A DNA stretch of 64,000 nt. It comes from Vigna angularis. Its lineage: Eukaryota > Streptophyta > Magnoliopsida > Fabales > Fabaceae. Under the pieces are notes generated by a model, which had not been told where the DNA came from, made no database searches, and was given only the letters and a program-made list of their open reading frames with translations. Below, in pieces: positions 1-11,300 of the stretch. The translations under genes were made by a program, and so were the position numbers. Positions within the stretch are counted from its first letter, which is position 1. Each line of letters begins with the position of its first letter. The stretch lies in assembly GCF_016808095.1 (NCBI RefSeq), contig NC_068978.1, positions 29,027,306 through 29,091,305 on the forward strand, written 5' to 3'.

Positions 1-672
1 AACATGTTAGCCATTGTTAGAGTTGACAAAATCAATAGATTTCTCTAGAGAGCACCTTTTCTCTAAAAAGTGACAATCAATCTCAATGTATTTGGTTTTT
101 TCACAAGAAACTGGGTTGTGTAACATGATTGTCACAAATAAGCTTTGTTTCATGGATGTTCCCAATATTTAGTTGTAGTAGTAATTGCCTAAGCCACGTA
201 AGCTCACAAGTGATAAGGTTGGAGAAAACATTGTAAAGGCAATGAACATCATTGGAGTCTACTTTCTTGGCTTTGTCCCATACGTCATAACTAGTAAAAG
301 CATGATATTGAGGCTGTAGTAAGCTCACAAGTGATAAGGTTGGAGAAAACATTGTAAAGGCAATGAACATCATTGGAGTCTACTTTCTTGGCTTTGTCCC
401 ATACGTAATAACAAGTAGTAAAAGCATGATATTGAGGCTGCAATTTGACATCAATGGAGAGAACGCAACACAAAGAGGCATCAATTTGCATCCATTGGGC
501 TTGATCACTATAGGGAATGTCTTTGGCTTGTTTGGTCAAGTGTTCGGCATGACCTTGACCTTGAAACCACAACTAAACAGCAACAACCTAGGAGCTATAG
601 TTGCTCGTCCTAGTCAATTTTTCACATGGAATCAGCAAAACAGTGGTAAAAGTCACTACAGAGGGGATACTT
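1..672 (-). mobile_element. Copia relic: gag fragment fused to RNase H fragment
   Basis: Read on the minus strand, 572 to about 420 gives a Copia gag start (WFQGQGHAEHL, then QAQWMQIDASLCCVLS and YYVWDKAKKVDSNDVH). It runs straight into an RNase H piece at about 230-1 (TCELTWLRQLLLQLNIG, then KLICDNH, then a degenerate KYIEIDCHF-like stretch) that leaves the window at base 1. Protease, integrase and reverse transcriptase are missing, so this is an internally deleted element. The junction falls at the residues ITCEL. Frames are broken and it cannot be coding. The family assignment rests on the motifs only. Confidence 0.7.
198..441. repeat. 121-bp tandem duplication inside the Copia relic
   Basis: Two head-to-tail copies, 198-318 and 319-441, starting GTAAGCTCACAAGTGATAAG and ending near GATATTGAGGCTG. 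They are almost identical; the second has a 3-bp insertion. The duplication repeats the gag part VWDKAKKVDSNDVH next to the gag/RNase H junction. Confidence 0.85.
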
Positions 673-876
673 AAGTGTGATCTTTTGGAAGCTAAGGGAA
701 TTGAACCTGAAATGGGGCTAAATAGGGGTATTTGGGTGTAAGGAAGGAGGCAGAGGGTGTGCCAGCAAGTGGGTCATGCCAAAAAAAACATAATTTGAGA
801 CGAGGACATGAAACACATGCGCTGGAAAAAGGTCATGCATGTGGGCATGTGCGGTGGCGCATCGGTAGTTTAATAT

Positions 877-1080
877 TGTTAAGAAGTGGACTTTTAAGCC
901 TAATTCAATCTCACAAAATCGGCTTGTAAGGTGAGGTTTGCATCCACTTATATACTCCAAACTGGTCTTATCACTAATCGATTTGGGCGGCTCTATAAAG
1001 GTGAAGGTATATACATCTCGTTCGTAAGACTAGAAATTAATAGATAGTCCGATAGTGGCTCTATAGCGGGAGGAACAATG
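877..1080 (-). mobile_element. Partial TRIM element (family A), minus orientation
   Basis: 877-985 is the reverse complement of the 120-bp TRIM LTR found complete at 13662. It is followed by about 90 bp matching the reverse complement of that TRIM's internal region (ATAGCGGGAGGAACA near 1061). The copy stops at 1080, where a different LTR begins. A TRIM is a short non-coding LTR retroelement that needs enzymes from other elements to move. Confidence 0.7.
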
Positions 1081-1284
1081 TGTTGGGAATCCAAGTATGA
1101 GTCTAAGTCTCACATTGGGTAAAAATGAATAAGTGGAGCATCATATAAAGGTGAAAACCCATTAAACCATTGCCTTAAGGTTTTGGGTTGAGAGTGATGT
1201 CAATCTCTTATGTAGTTGGACTTAGATCTTATAGGTGTTGTGTCTTCCCAGTGAATCTCCTTCACCCAACAAGTGGTTTCAGAG
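1081..1284 (+). mobile_element. Family-B short LTR with primer-binding site
   Basis: 1081-1271 starts TGTTGGGAATCCAAG and ends CACCCAACA, giving TG...CA termini. At 1273-1284 follows TGGTTTCAGAGC, one change from the initiator-Met tRNA primer site TGGTATCAGAGC. A diverged, shorter relative lies at 3011-3146. I see no matching 3' LTR with a target duplication, so this is a 5' end remnant. Confidence 0.6.
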
Positions 1285-2276
1285 CATTGGATAGAAGAAT
1301 GGTTTTCTAATAAGTTGCATATTTGTATCTTCTCATAACACATCTTTTAGGGGGATGTAGAAGAATGGCATACAAACCACTCTTCAAACTTTGAAGGATA
1401 TATAAGAGAAAAAAATTCTTATCTTACAAGGAGGAACTCATTACGTAGATCAATTGGGGACTAACAATTAGACAAGCATAGGTGTTAGGGAGGTCTAGTG
1501 AGAAAGGTAGTTTAAAAGGTCACCTACATGTAAAAGAAAACTCAGAGTATTGTAACCATTAGAAGAGACGCTATAAACTGTATTGCTAATATATATGACT
1601 TGTGGTTTGGGGACCAATTGAGTGAAATACTTTTATATGACACACCTAGCTACTTCAATTGAATAACAATTTGAATATTCGGACGCCAACTTCTTTACAT
1701 CTTTACAACTAACGTTGATAATATTAGGATTAATATTACATGTCATTGCTACTTGATGGTCAGGCAATTGTTAGCAATAGATGGAATACCTTACTCTGGA
1801 AGAATCGCATGGTTAATACAAGTGTGTCTCTCATTCTACAAAGAAAAGGGTAATGAACACTGTTAATCATGTTTGTAAAATACAGTAACATTCATATTTG
1901 TTTGTCGTGCTGGAAATTGAAATCATATTCATAACCACTGAGCACAATAACTACCAAAGATGAAAGTAAATAAACTTTGGAACAATAGCTATGTAGTAAA
2001 AAACATCTATCAGCTACACGATGAGATAAGACAGATGAAAGAGAACTATAATACTTTTAATTTTTTTCAATGATATCACAGATACAACAGCTAGTAGTAG
2101 TTTACCTAATGAAGCATCCACTGGATACTAAATTTAAGTCAGACATCCTGAAGGGTACACTTTTGGAGTGTTACCACTTTTTGAGTGTTAAGACGTTTTG
2201 AGTGTGACCAATGATATTTATCAATACCATTCCAACATTCTAATGTTAAAGTGAAAAACAACAATGTTGTTATTAC
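1285..2276. other. Intronic DNA downstream of exon 18, no feature recognised
   Basis: AT-rich sequence without a clear ORF or repeat. It lies in the intron after exon 18 of the large minus-strand gene. I looked here for the expected C-terminal exon (residues like MRDTLVLTMR) on the minus strand and did not find it. Confidence 0.5.
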
Positions 2277-2362
2277 CTGACACTATATGTGCTTAGAGGA
2301 TGAGAAGACCCATCTGAGCATGTTAACACAAATTGCACTGAGAGACCAGAGGGAACCTTAAT
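2277..2362 (-). CDS. Exon 18 of the A9-domain gene; last exon visible
   Basis: 86 bp: [18 protein letters not shown], then [10 protein letters not shown] plus two bases. The acceptor is TTTTCCTCAG and the donor GTAATAAC. It continues exon 17 (KFSKDLS) in phase. The donor and the split codon show that at least one more coding exon lies beyond base 1 of the window. Confidence 0.88.
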
Positions 2363-5300
2363 CTGAGGAAAATCCATAAAACAAATGTGATGTAAGTCTA
2401 AGAGGAAATAACATCTTGCTGAAGAATTTTCAAACTAGAAAAATTGCTTTATTAGAATGATGATTTTCTCAACATATGTATACATCAAGTTATATTTCAA
2501 GCAATAACTTGATGTCAAATTTATGCAAATATTTTCACGAGCATTTTGCACATAAGCTATTAAGTTTTACTAATTCAATGCCCTTATAACCAGTAAGTTT
2601 CTATCCAATTAAAAGAGAGAAAGAACACTCCTAGTCCTTTTATGAAAAGATGAGGAGCTTACCATTCACCTCAAATCTAAGTTAGTATACAATATGGTTC
2701 TTGAAAGTGGACCCATTTTAACTTTAGTCCGAGTGTCGGTACATACAATTTGGTCTCAATAGATGTTAAATTGATCATATTGTAATCTTTCGAGAGAGTC
2801 ATTAGTCCTCAAAAGTGTAAATATCTACGATTTGATCCCTTAATGTATTCATTTTACTAACATTTTATTCACATTTTGATTTTATATTTGAGATGAAAGG
2901 ACTAAAGTGCTAGCAAGTAAACACATTTGAGGACTGAACTGTACAAACACTTTCAAGGAAAACTAAACATGATGTCAGGGTCAATGATCAGATTGAATTG
3001 TATACTAACTTGTTGGAAATTCAAGTATAAGTCTAAGTCTCATATTGAGTAAAATGAAAGTTAAACAAGGTAGAAGATCCATAAACCCATTGTCTTAAGG
3101 TTTTGGATTGAACGTGATATCAATCCCTTGCTATGTCACCCCAACAAGCATGAGAACAAAATTTATATTTTACTTATAGTGTATTTGTAGGAAGACTTCA
3201 CCATAGCCACAACTAATATCATGGCTCACTTTTTGATGTATACATTTTTGTAAAGCAAGAGTCTATCAGAAAACTCATCAGCAGTAGCACATGTAAAGCA
3301 AGGGAAGGAATCGGTACTGCAGCAACGTGTTTTTAAGGAGTAGAAGGGAACATTTAAGGAACCACTAACATATATAGTTTATTAAGTAGACATGAGGAAA
3401 AGACAGATAAGTGGGTGACTGATATAGGTGGAGAAAAGAGGTTATGGGTGACAGATAAGTGGGTGACAGCAGCAACGTGTTTTTAAGGAGTAGAAGGGAA
3501 CATTTAAGGGACCACCAACATATATAGTTTATTAAGTAGACATGTGGAAAAGACAGATAAGTGGGTGACTGATATAGGTGGAGAAAAGAGGTTATGGATA
3601 AGAGTATAGAAGTGAGGAAAAGAAAATAATAAGTGGGCATGGCTAGAGGGAACAGAACGACCATTCTTCCCCTCTTCCCGCTCAGATTCATGAAAAAAAT
3701 CAAAACCAAATTTGGGATTTTTTTTTCAGAAAAAAATTGGGTCGTGTAACCTGACCTATTTTGGAGTGTGACCTGGGATTTCACAATTCAAACCAGAATT
3801 CATACAATTCCGAAACCAATTTGAACAATACAAGATCAATTGTTGCAGCTATTAGTATTGCAAGGGTAGAGAATCATATTGCAAAATTCATGATCAATAA
3901 TAAAATATAACTTATACTAACTAAACAAGACATTAAGCACATATAGCATGAGATTCTTAAGTTATGTTAAAATAGAACAATACTAAAATTTCTAATAAAT
4001 ATTCTGCTATTAAAATTATTGTATACTAATTAAAAATTTGTATCATTAAAACTATAACAGCTTTACTATGATTTTTATAGATTTCATGATAAAAAGATGT
4101 AAAACAGTGGTTGAAACAAAAACAATTGTCCCATCAACTAAATAATAGACACTACCTAAATATTATGCAAGTAGTTAAAGGTTAAAATTGATCGCCTTGG
4201 GCCAAAGTCAAAAGTCGAAAGGTCTGTCTTGCAACTAAAACACAATAGTTGCTAAAGTTACTGTAGTTGTGGTTAAGCTATTTAGGGTTGTGAATCTGAT
4301 AATATCTTTTCTCTGATCCGCTTATGCATTCATGGCAATAGCAAGAAAGAGTTAGAGGAGGAGGAGCGAAAAGATCCATTTTCATCTATTTGCCAACTCC
4401 TGATACCATTTTCTTCAATTTTGGCAGTGAAAACTCTCCTCTAACCAACCGTGATCACCCTTCCCATGACTCCAACCAGAACCTATCCAAGAGACCTGGC
4501 AGTGGGGAAGAACATTGTATGCCTGTGGAAGTAGGCACCGACTGTGCAAGATAAAAAAAGAGCAAAAAGAGAGGGGATTGAACCCCAGAAATGGAATACC
4601 ATATAGAAAGGATTTTTGTAACTGTATTCCAAGTAGAAACATGAGTATTCTTATTTATAATGACGGGAACATATAGTAATAAGGAAAAAATTAATATAAT
4701 GAGGATTATCTGCTACGATATTTCTCTATTTAATGTAATCAAATCATAGGTGAAGATTACTGATGTTAGGCAGATTGATTTCCACTCTAGGTATTCCAAT
4801 CACATTTGTTTGCACAAGTTGTTATATGATATGAATAAAGTTCCTAGGAAGTGATGTACATGGTTTTATACAGTTATGATTGGTAATTAATCCACCAATG
4901 GCACTTATGATAGTTATTTGTTCTACCGCTAGGAGTTGGAATGACATACCGATAAGTCCTTTGAGAATTTCTCAGCAACTACTGTAGCTTCAGTACCATT
5001 AATTCTAATTTGATATCCTGATCGTCTTAAGTACAGGGTTGCTCGTTCCCAATTCTCGGATGAATCCATCTATTGCAAATAATTCGAAAAAAGTAAGGAT
5101 GCATATTAAGATGCACGGAGAACATGGTATATTTTTATACAATAGATATTATCAAGGATATAAAAAGTGAGTAGACGTCAAGAATCTCGGAACTTAAATT
5201 TAGCAGACTAAAATTAAAAAGTTTTAACGGGCTAATAAACATCTGAAATGTCAAACCTATTCAAATGGAACAGTTTCAGGTTATTTGCAAAGAGATTTTC

Positions 5301-8300
5301 GTTTGTGTACAATTAAGTATTAAGTATTCTTCTACTGTTTAATATTTGATATTTTGAATTATGTAAAAGATGAGATCAGCTGGTTCATGAGATATATTGG
5401 ATTGCTCATGAACTCTAAATGTACACCATGAACCACATAGATTATGCATAGATATAATGAATAAAATCAGATCATAAAAGGATTTTCCAAATAAACCAGA
5501 CCTACCAAGAGTAGAACACTGAATATTGCTTCTCCTTTAGACAGATATGTGTTAATCTCATGTTGCATTTCAGAATCTATAAAGTCAGCCAACAGAAAAC
5601 TACAATTAAAGAATATTAAAGGAGAAAATACTATAATAATATCACAAATATTATACCATACTTGCATGAATATAATGCAATTTTATTAGCAAGTGTTGGT
5701 GGCTCTATTAGAAAGAGTCTCTAAGCCTATCTTCATAAAAAATCATCTTGTAAATAAGGTTTACACATGTTTCTATATTATAATTTAATTTGATGTAGAA
5801 TTTTCAACATACTATCGAGTATTGAACATTTCAAGTGTGAGACTAGCTGTTGGGATTTTGAAGGAGGATCCTAATCAGTCTATCAAGAGCCACTCCCTCA
5901 TATATGAATCCTCCATGACCAGTAAAGAGAAAGCTAACCTATACCATTGTCAGTTGGGACATCCTTCATTTCAAGTTGTGAAATTGATTTTTCCTTACTT
6001 GTTTAAGAATTTAAAGGTGTAGAGTCTCCATCATGAGGTGTTTGACTTTGCTAAACATAAGTGTGTACATTTTCCCATTAGCAACAAGAGGAGTATTGTC
6101 CCTTTTAATCTTGTTGATAATGACGTATGGGGTCTCCTACTAATGTCTCAAATATGTCAAATGCTAAACGGTATATAACCGTTATATATGATTGTACCTG
6201 GGGACTTAGGATTTCCTATTTAAACAAAAATCCAAGGTTAGTTCTGCTTTCATTCAATTTGTCACAATTTAAGAATCAATTTGGAGTCAATATTAAGAGA
6301 ATTGATCTGATAATGCCAAGGACTACTTTAATCTTGAGTTCAACTCTTTTTGTCATAGAGGGGGGATAATTCGTGAATCTTCATGTGTTAACACACCTGA
6401 ACAGAATGAGATTGCTGAAAAGAAAAACAGTCAGTTACTAGAACAAACTAAAGCCCTTCTTACTACTACTTATCTTATCAATATGTTGCTCTCTAAAATC
6501 TTAGAATCAAAGACTCTCCCATGGAAGTTATTCTCATTCTATCAGTTGGAAGTCCAACATCGACTAGTGATAAAGCCAGTTTAAAGTACATAAGTGGATG
6601 CAAACCTAACTTTACAAGCCAGTTTGTTGGCAAAAGAAGAAAATAGACATCTTGCTTCAATAAAGAGTTTTGATGATGATGGCTCATGGAGAAGTATTGA
6701 AGATTTAAATAACGCTTGAATTCAAGAGATATATTAAAGACTTAAGATTTTAGTTGTTGAAATCTTGTAATCTGTGTATTTTATTTAAATTAGTAGACCA
6801 ATAGTCAATAGTAGAACCCAAGCAGCATAGCACTCAAGAAAAGTTTTATTATTCAGAAAAACCTCTGGAATAAATTGATTATTACTAATGATAATTGATT
6901 ATTCCAGTTAATTTCAGATTTTTCCAAAAGCCTTTAGAATAATCGATTATCACTAATAATAATCGATTATCACTAATAATAATCGATTATCACAATGAGA
7001 AATTAATTTTTGAAATAGTTTTTAGAATAATCAATTACAACTTATAATAATCGATTATCAGTGGCCATTGCGAAAAGACTCTTCAGTTTTTAGACCTAAT
7101 TTTCAAAAATAAGAGTCTATATATTTTACCTAAACTAATCTCAAAAGAACTTTTGATTCAAGGGTTTAAGAGTTGTGTGCTAGAGAAACTCTCAGTGTTT
7201 GTGAAAAGGGGCTTTAAAAACCTAGGTGGAGCGAGAACTTTCACTGGGTGGGTCTAAGTGACTGAGTGTCGGTGTTGTTGCTAGGAAAGTTGTTCATCCT
7301 TTGTGCAAAGGTGGTGTTTTCTAACCTTTGTTAAGACAAGATTGTTTAAAGAATATACTGTCTAAACAACTCAGGTTTTGAAGTTTAACAGTAGGCAGTA
7401 AACGAAATATTGTTGAGCATGAAAAACTGTTTAAAAGAAATAGCGTCTAAAGAAGAAATATTTTATAACATTTGAAGCCAAGCTTATGAATAATGTTTTC
7501 TAGACTAAATTGTCTAATGAACAAAACTCATAAACCGTGCTTAAGAAAAGAAAGTGTCTCTCTTTTGAAATCATTTAACAGACTATATGAATAGTAAAGC
7601 GTCTTATGAAAAAGCAAGTCTTGTATAACACTAAGGCTAAAAAGAAATTTTTATTCAATACAAGTGTTATCTCAAGCAAAGTATTTTAAAGAAAACATCA
7701 TCTAATGAATAACTGTTAAACAAGAAATTTTTATTCAATACAAGTTTGATCTCAAGCAAAGTGTTTTAAAGAAAACATTGTCTAATGAATGACTGTCAAA
7801 CGTTATAGTCTTCAATGCTTGTATTCTTTGTTCTTGATATTTGTGCAAATCACTAAAGCAGAAAGATATTATCAGAATCACTGCACCCAAGAAAAAGACA
7901 TTGTGAGAGAAGAAGAACATTCCGGGAATGTCTCCCTTGAAGCCTTCTACTTTGTCACATCATATAAGCTTAGTTTGCTTAAGTCTATGATAAAGCTCTA
8001 ACCCCTACAAAGAAGATTAAAGTTTGAGTTCCTGCCTAAAGGCTACCTACTCTCCTGAAGTAAACTTCCTTGTCTAACAGTCATCTTTCAAGGCAAATTA
8101 TATATAGATGAAAGATTGAAGAGAAGACTAGAATGATAACACAAGAAGGATAAGATAAGAAGAATATAATAATGAACTCAAGCTTGCTGCACTCATATAT
8201 TGTCTGAAAATATATTTCTTTTGAGAGATAAACCTTAGCAAATCACAAAATTCTTTGTATTGTTTATATCCACTTTTTGAGAGTTATCATATGTACCTCT

Positions 8301-11300
8301 ACTCTTAATATTGTTTATGTTGTAAATTCTGAAGAGAGTCAAAACACTTGTCTAGAAGTGTTATCAAGGTTTGACACCGGAAGTGGTTAGAATACTTGTA
8401 AACTAGGAGTGGTTAAACTAGGAGTGGTTAAACTTGGACTAGTCGTGTTGACTATGTGAAAGTTTGAGAGAGAAAATCTAATGGTAAAAATATTATTACT
8501 GTGTTTGTTGAAGTTTCTATTACACAAAAATGTCCTATATAAGGAACAATGGACTAGCACCTAAAAGCCCAAAACTAAAAGTCCAATTATACAATACAAT
8601 ATATTTCAACACTCCCCCTCAAGCTGGAGCATATAGATCATATGCACCAAGTTTGGAACATATAAATTGAATCCTAGGCCCCCTTAGAGATTTGGTCATA
8701 ATGTCTCCGAGTTGTTCATTAGAATTGACAAACTCAGTAACAAGTTCCTTAGTCAACAACTTCTCTCTAATAAAATGACAATCAATTTCTATATGTTTTG
8801 TTCTCTCATGAAACACTGGATTGGAGGCAATATGAAGGGCTGCTTGGTTGTCACAGTACAGTTTCAACGACTCATTTCCACAAAATTTCAACTCTCGGAG
8901 AAGTTGCTTGATCCACACGAGTTCGCATGTAGTCAAAGCCATAGATCCGTATTCAGCTTCAGCACTAGATCTAGCAACAACGCTTTGTTTCTTACTTCTC
9001 CAAGATATAAGGTTCCCTCCAAGTAGAACACAATATCCTGTAGTAGATCTTCGATCAATTGGAGAACCAGCCCAATCTGCATCACAATATCCTTCAATCT
9101 GAGTGCTTCCCTTGTCCTCATACAACAATCCCTGTCCTGGATTTCCTTTTATGTATCTGAGAATTCGAATCACTGCATTCCAATGGTCAACATGTGGATT
9201 CTGCATAAATTGACTCACAACTCCCACTGGATAAGAAAGATCAGGTCTTGTTATTGTAAGATATATGAGTTTTCCAACCAGCCTTCTATATCTCTCTGGA
9301 TCTGAGAAAGGTTCACCTTGATCTCTCATTAGCTTTTGATTTGAGTCCATAGGACTATCAATAGGCTTGCAATTGTCAAGCCTGTTTCCTCTAAAATATC
9401 AAGAGCATATTTCCTTTGTGAAATGATGACACCTTCTTTTTATTGTGCCACTTCAATACCAAGGAAGTATTTTAGACGACCCAGATCTTTAGTCTGAAAG
9501 TGGTTGAACAAATGATTCTTTAATTGAGTAATTTTAGTGATGTCATTCCCTGTAATAACAATATCATCAACATACACCATGAGATAAACACATTTGTCAG
9601 GAGAAAAATGACCATAAAACACTGAGTGATCCGCCTCACATCGTTTCAATCCAAAATTTTGCACAACCCGACTAAATTTACCAAACCAAGCACGAGGTGA
9701 TTGTTTCAAGCCATAGAGGGAACGGCGTAATTTACAAACTAACCCAGACTCCCCCTGAGCAACAAACCCAAGAGGTTGCTCCATGTATATCTCCTCTTCC
9801 AGATCACCATGAAGAAAGGCATTTTTAATGTCCAACTGGTAAAGTGGCCAATGACGAATGGCAGCCATAGCAAGTAAAATACGAACTGTACTGGTTTTAG
9901 CCACAGGAGAAAAGGTATCACAATAATCAATGCCATAAACTTGAGTATATCCCTTAGCTACTAGACGAGCTTTTAGACGATCAATTTCACCAGTAGGACC
10001 AACCTTAATAGCATAAACCCATCGGCAGCCAACAGGCTTCTTACCAGGAGGAAGAGGAACAAGGTCCCATGTACCATTGTGGTCAAGGGCCTGCATTTAT
10101 CAACCATGGCTTGACGCCATCCAGGATGATCAAGTGCCTCATAAATATTATTAGGAGTCTTAAGGGAGGATAAGGAGGAAACAAAAGAGAAATAGGTAGA
10201 ACACAAACGATGATAACTCAAAAAATTATAAACAGGATATGGATTACGAGTAGAACGAATACCTTTCCGAAGGACAATGGGCAAATTATCATCTGAGTCA
10301 GTAGAAGACGAGGAGGATGAAGGATCCATGGTCTGGTGAGCTGATGGAGGAGGAGATGAGTCTAGAGGATCTTCATTGTTCTGAGCTTGAGATTGTCTCC
10401 GACGCTGATATGTGAGAAGAGGTGGAGGAACAATGTCATTCACATTTTGAGTTTGAGGTATAGAAGCAGGAATAACCAAGGGATCACACAATGGTAGAGG
10501 AAACATTTGTTGAACAGATGAACGATCCTCCACAGAGGACGAGAAAAACGGTGTATCCTCAAAGAATGTGACATCAGCAGACATATAATATCTCTTGGTG
10601 GAGGGAGAATAACATTTATACCCTTTCTGAAGACGAGAATATCCCAAGAAGACACACTTAATAGCCTTTGTGGATAGCTTATCAAGACCTGGAGAAACAT
10701 TATGGACAAAACATGTACACCCAAATACACGTGGGGAGATATGATATAGAGTGTCATTTGGAAAAATGACAGAATGAGGAATTTTATTCTCAAGAGAGGA
10801 AGAAGGCATCCTATTGATTAGAAAACAGGCAGTGAGGACTGCATCGCCCCAGTGATGCACATGAATATTAGTATTCAACATCAAGGAGCGTGTAGTTTCA
10901 ATGAGATGTCTATTCTTCCTCTCTGCAATACCATTTTGTTGTGGAGTGTAAGGACATGTTGACTGATGTAAAATTCCTTGGGAAGATAAGAATGAAGAAA
11001 ACGCTGAAGAAAAATATTCCTTAGCATTATCGCTACGAAGGATTTTAATTGTCTTCCCAAATTGGTTCTTAATTTCATTAATAAAGGACACAAATATGGA
11101 CAAAAGTTCAGATCTCTCTTTCATTAAATAAACCCAAGTACATCGAGAGAATTCATCAATGAAGGTTACAAAATAATTAAAACCAAAAGAAGTAACACGA
11201 CTTGGTCCCCAAATATCAGAGTGAATAGTTGAGAAAGGAGAATTACATAGTGTCTCAGACTTTTAAGGATGAGAAGATCTAACATGTTTTCCTAATTGAC

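Noticed and set aside
1081..3146. A single complete LTR element bounded by the two family-B LTRs
   Set aside because: The target flanks do not match, there is no purine tract before 3011, and the interval contains a host-gene exon.
4415..4642. 75-codon minus-strand ORF as a gene
   Set aside because: It sits in an LTR-like stretch just before a primer-site-like sequence, with no known domain.
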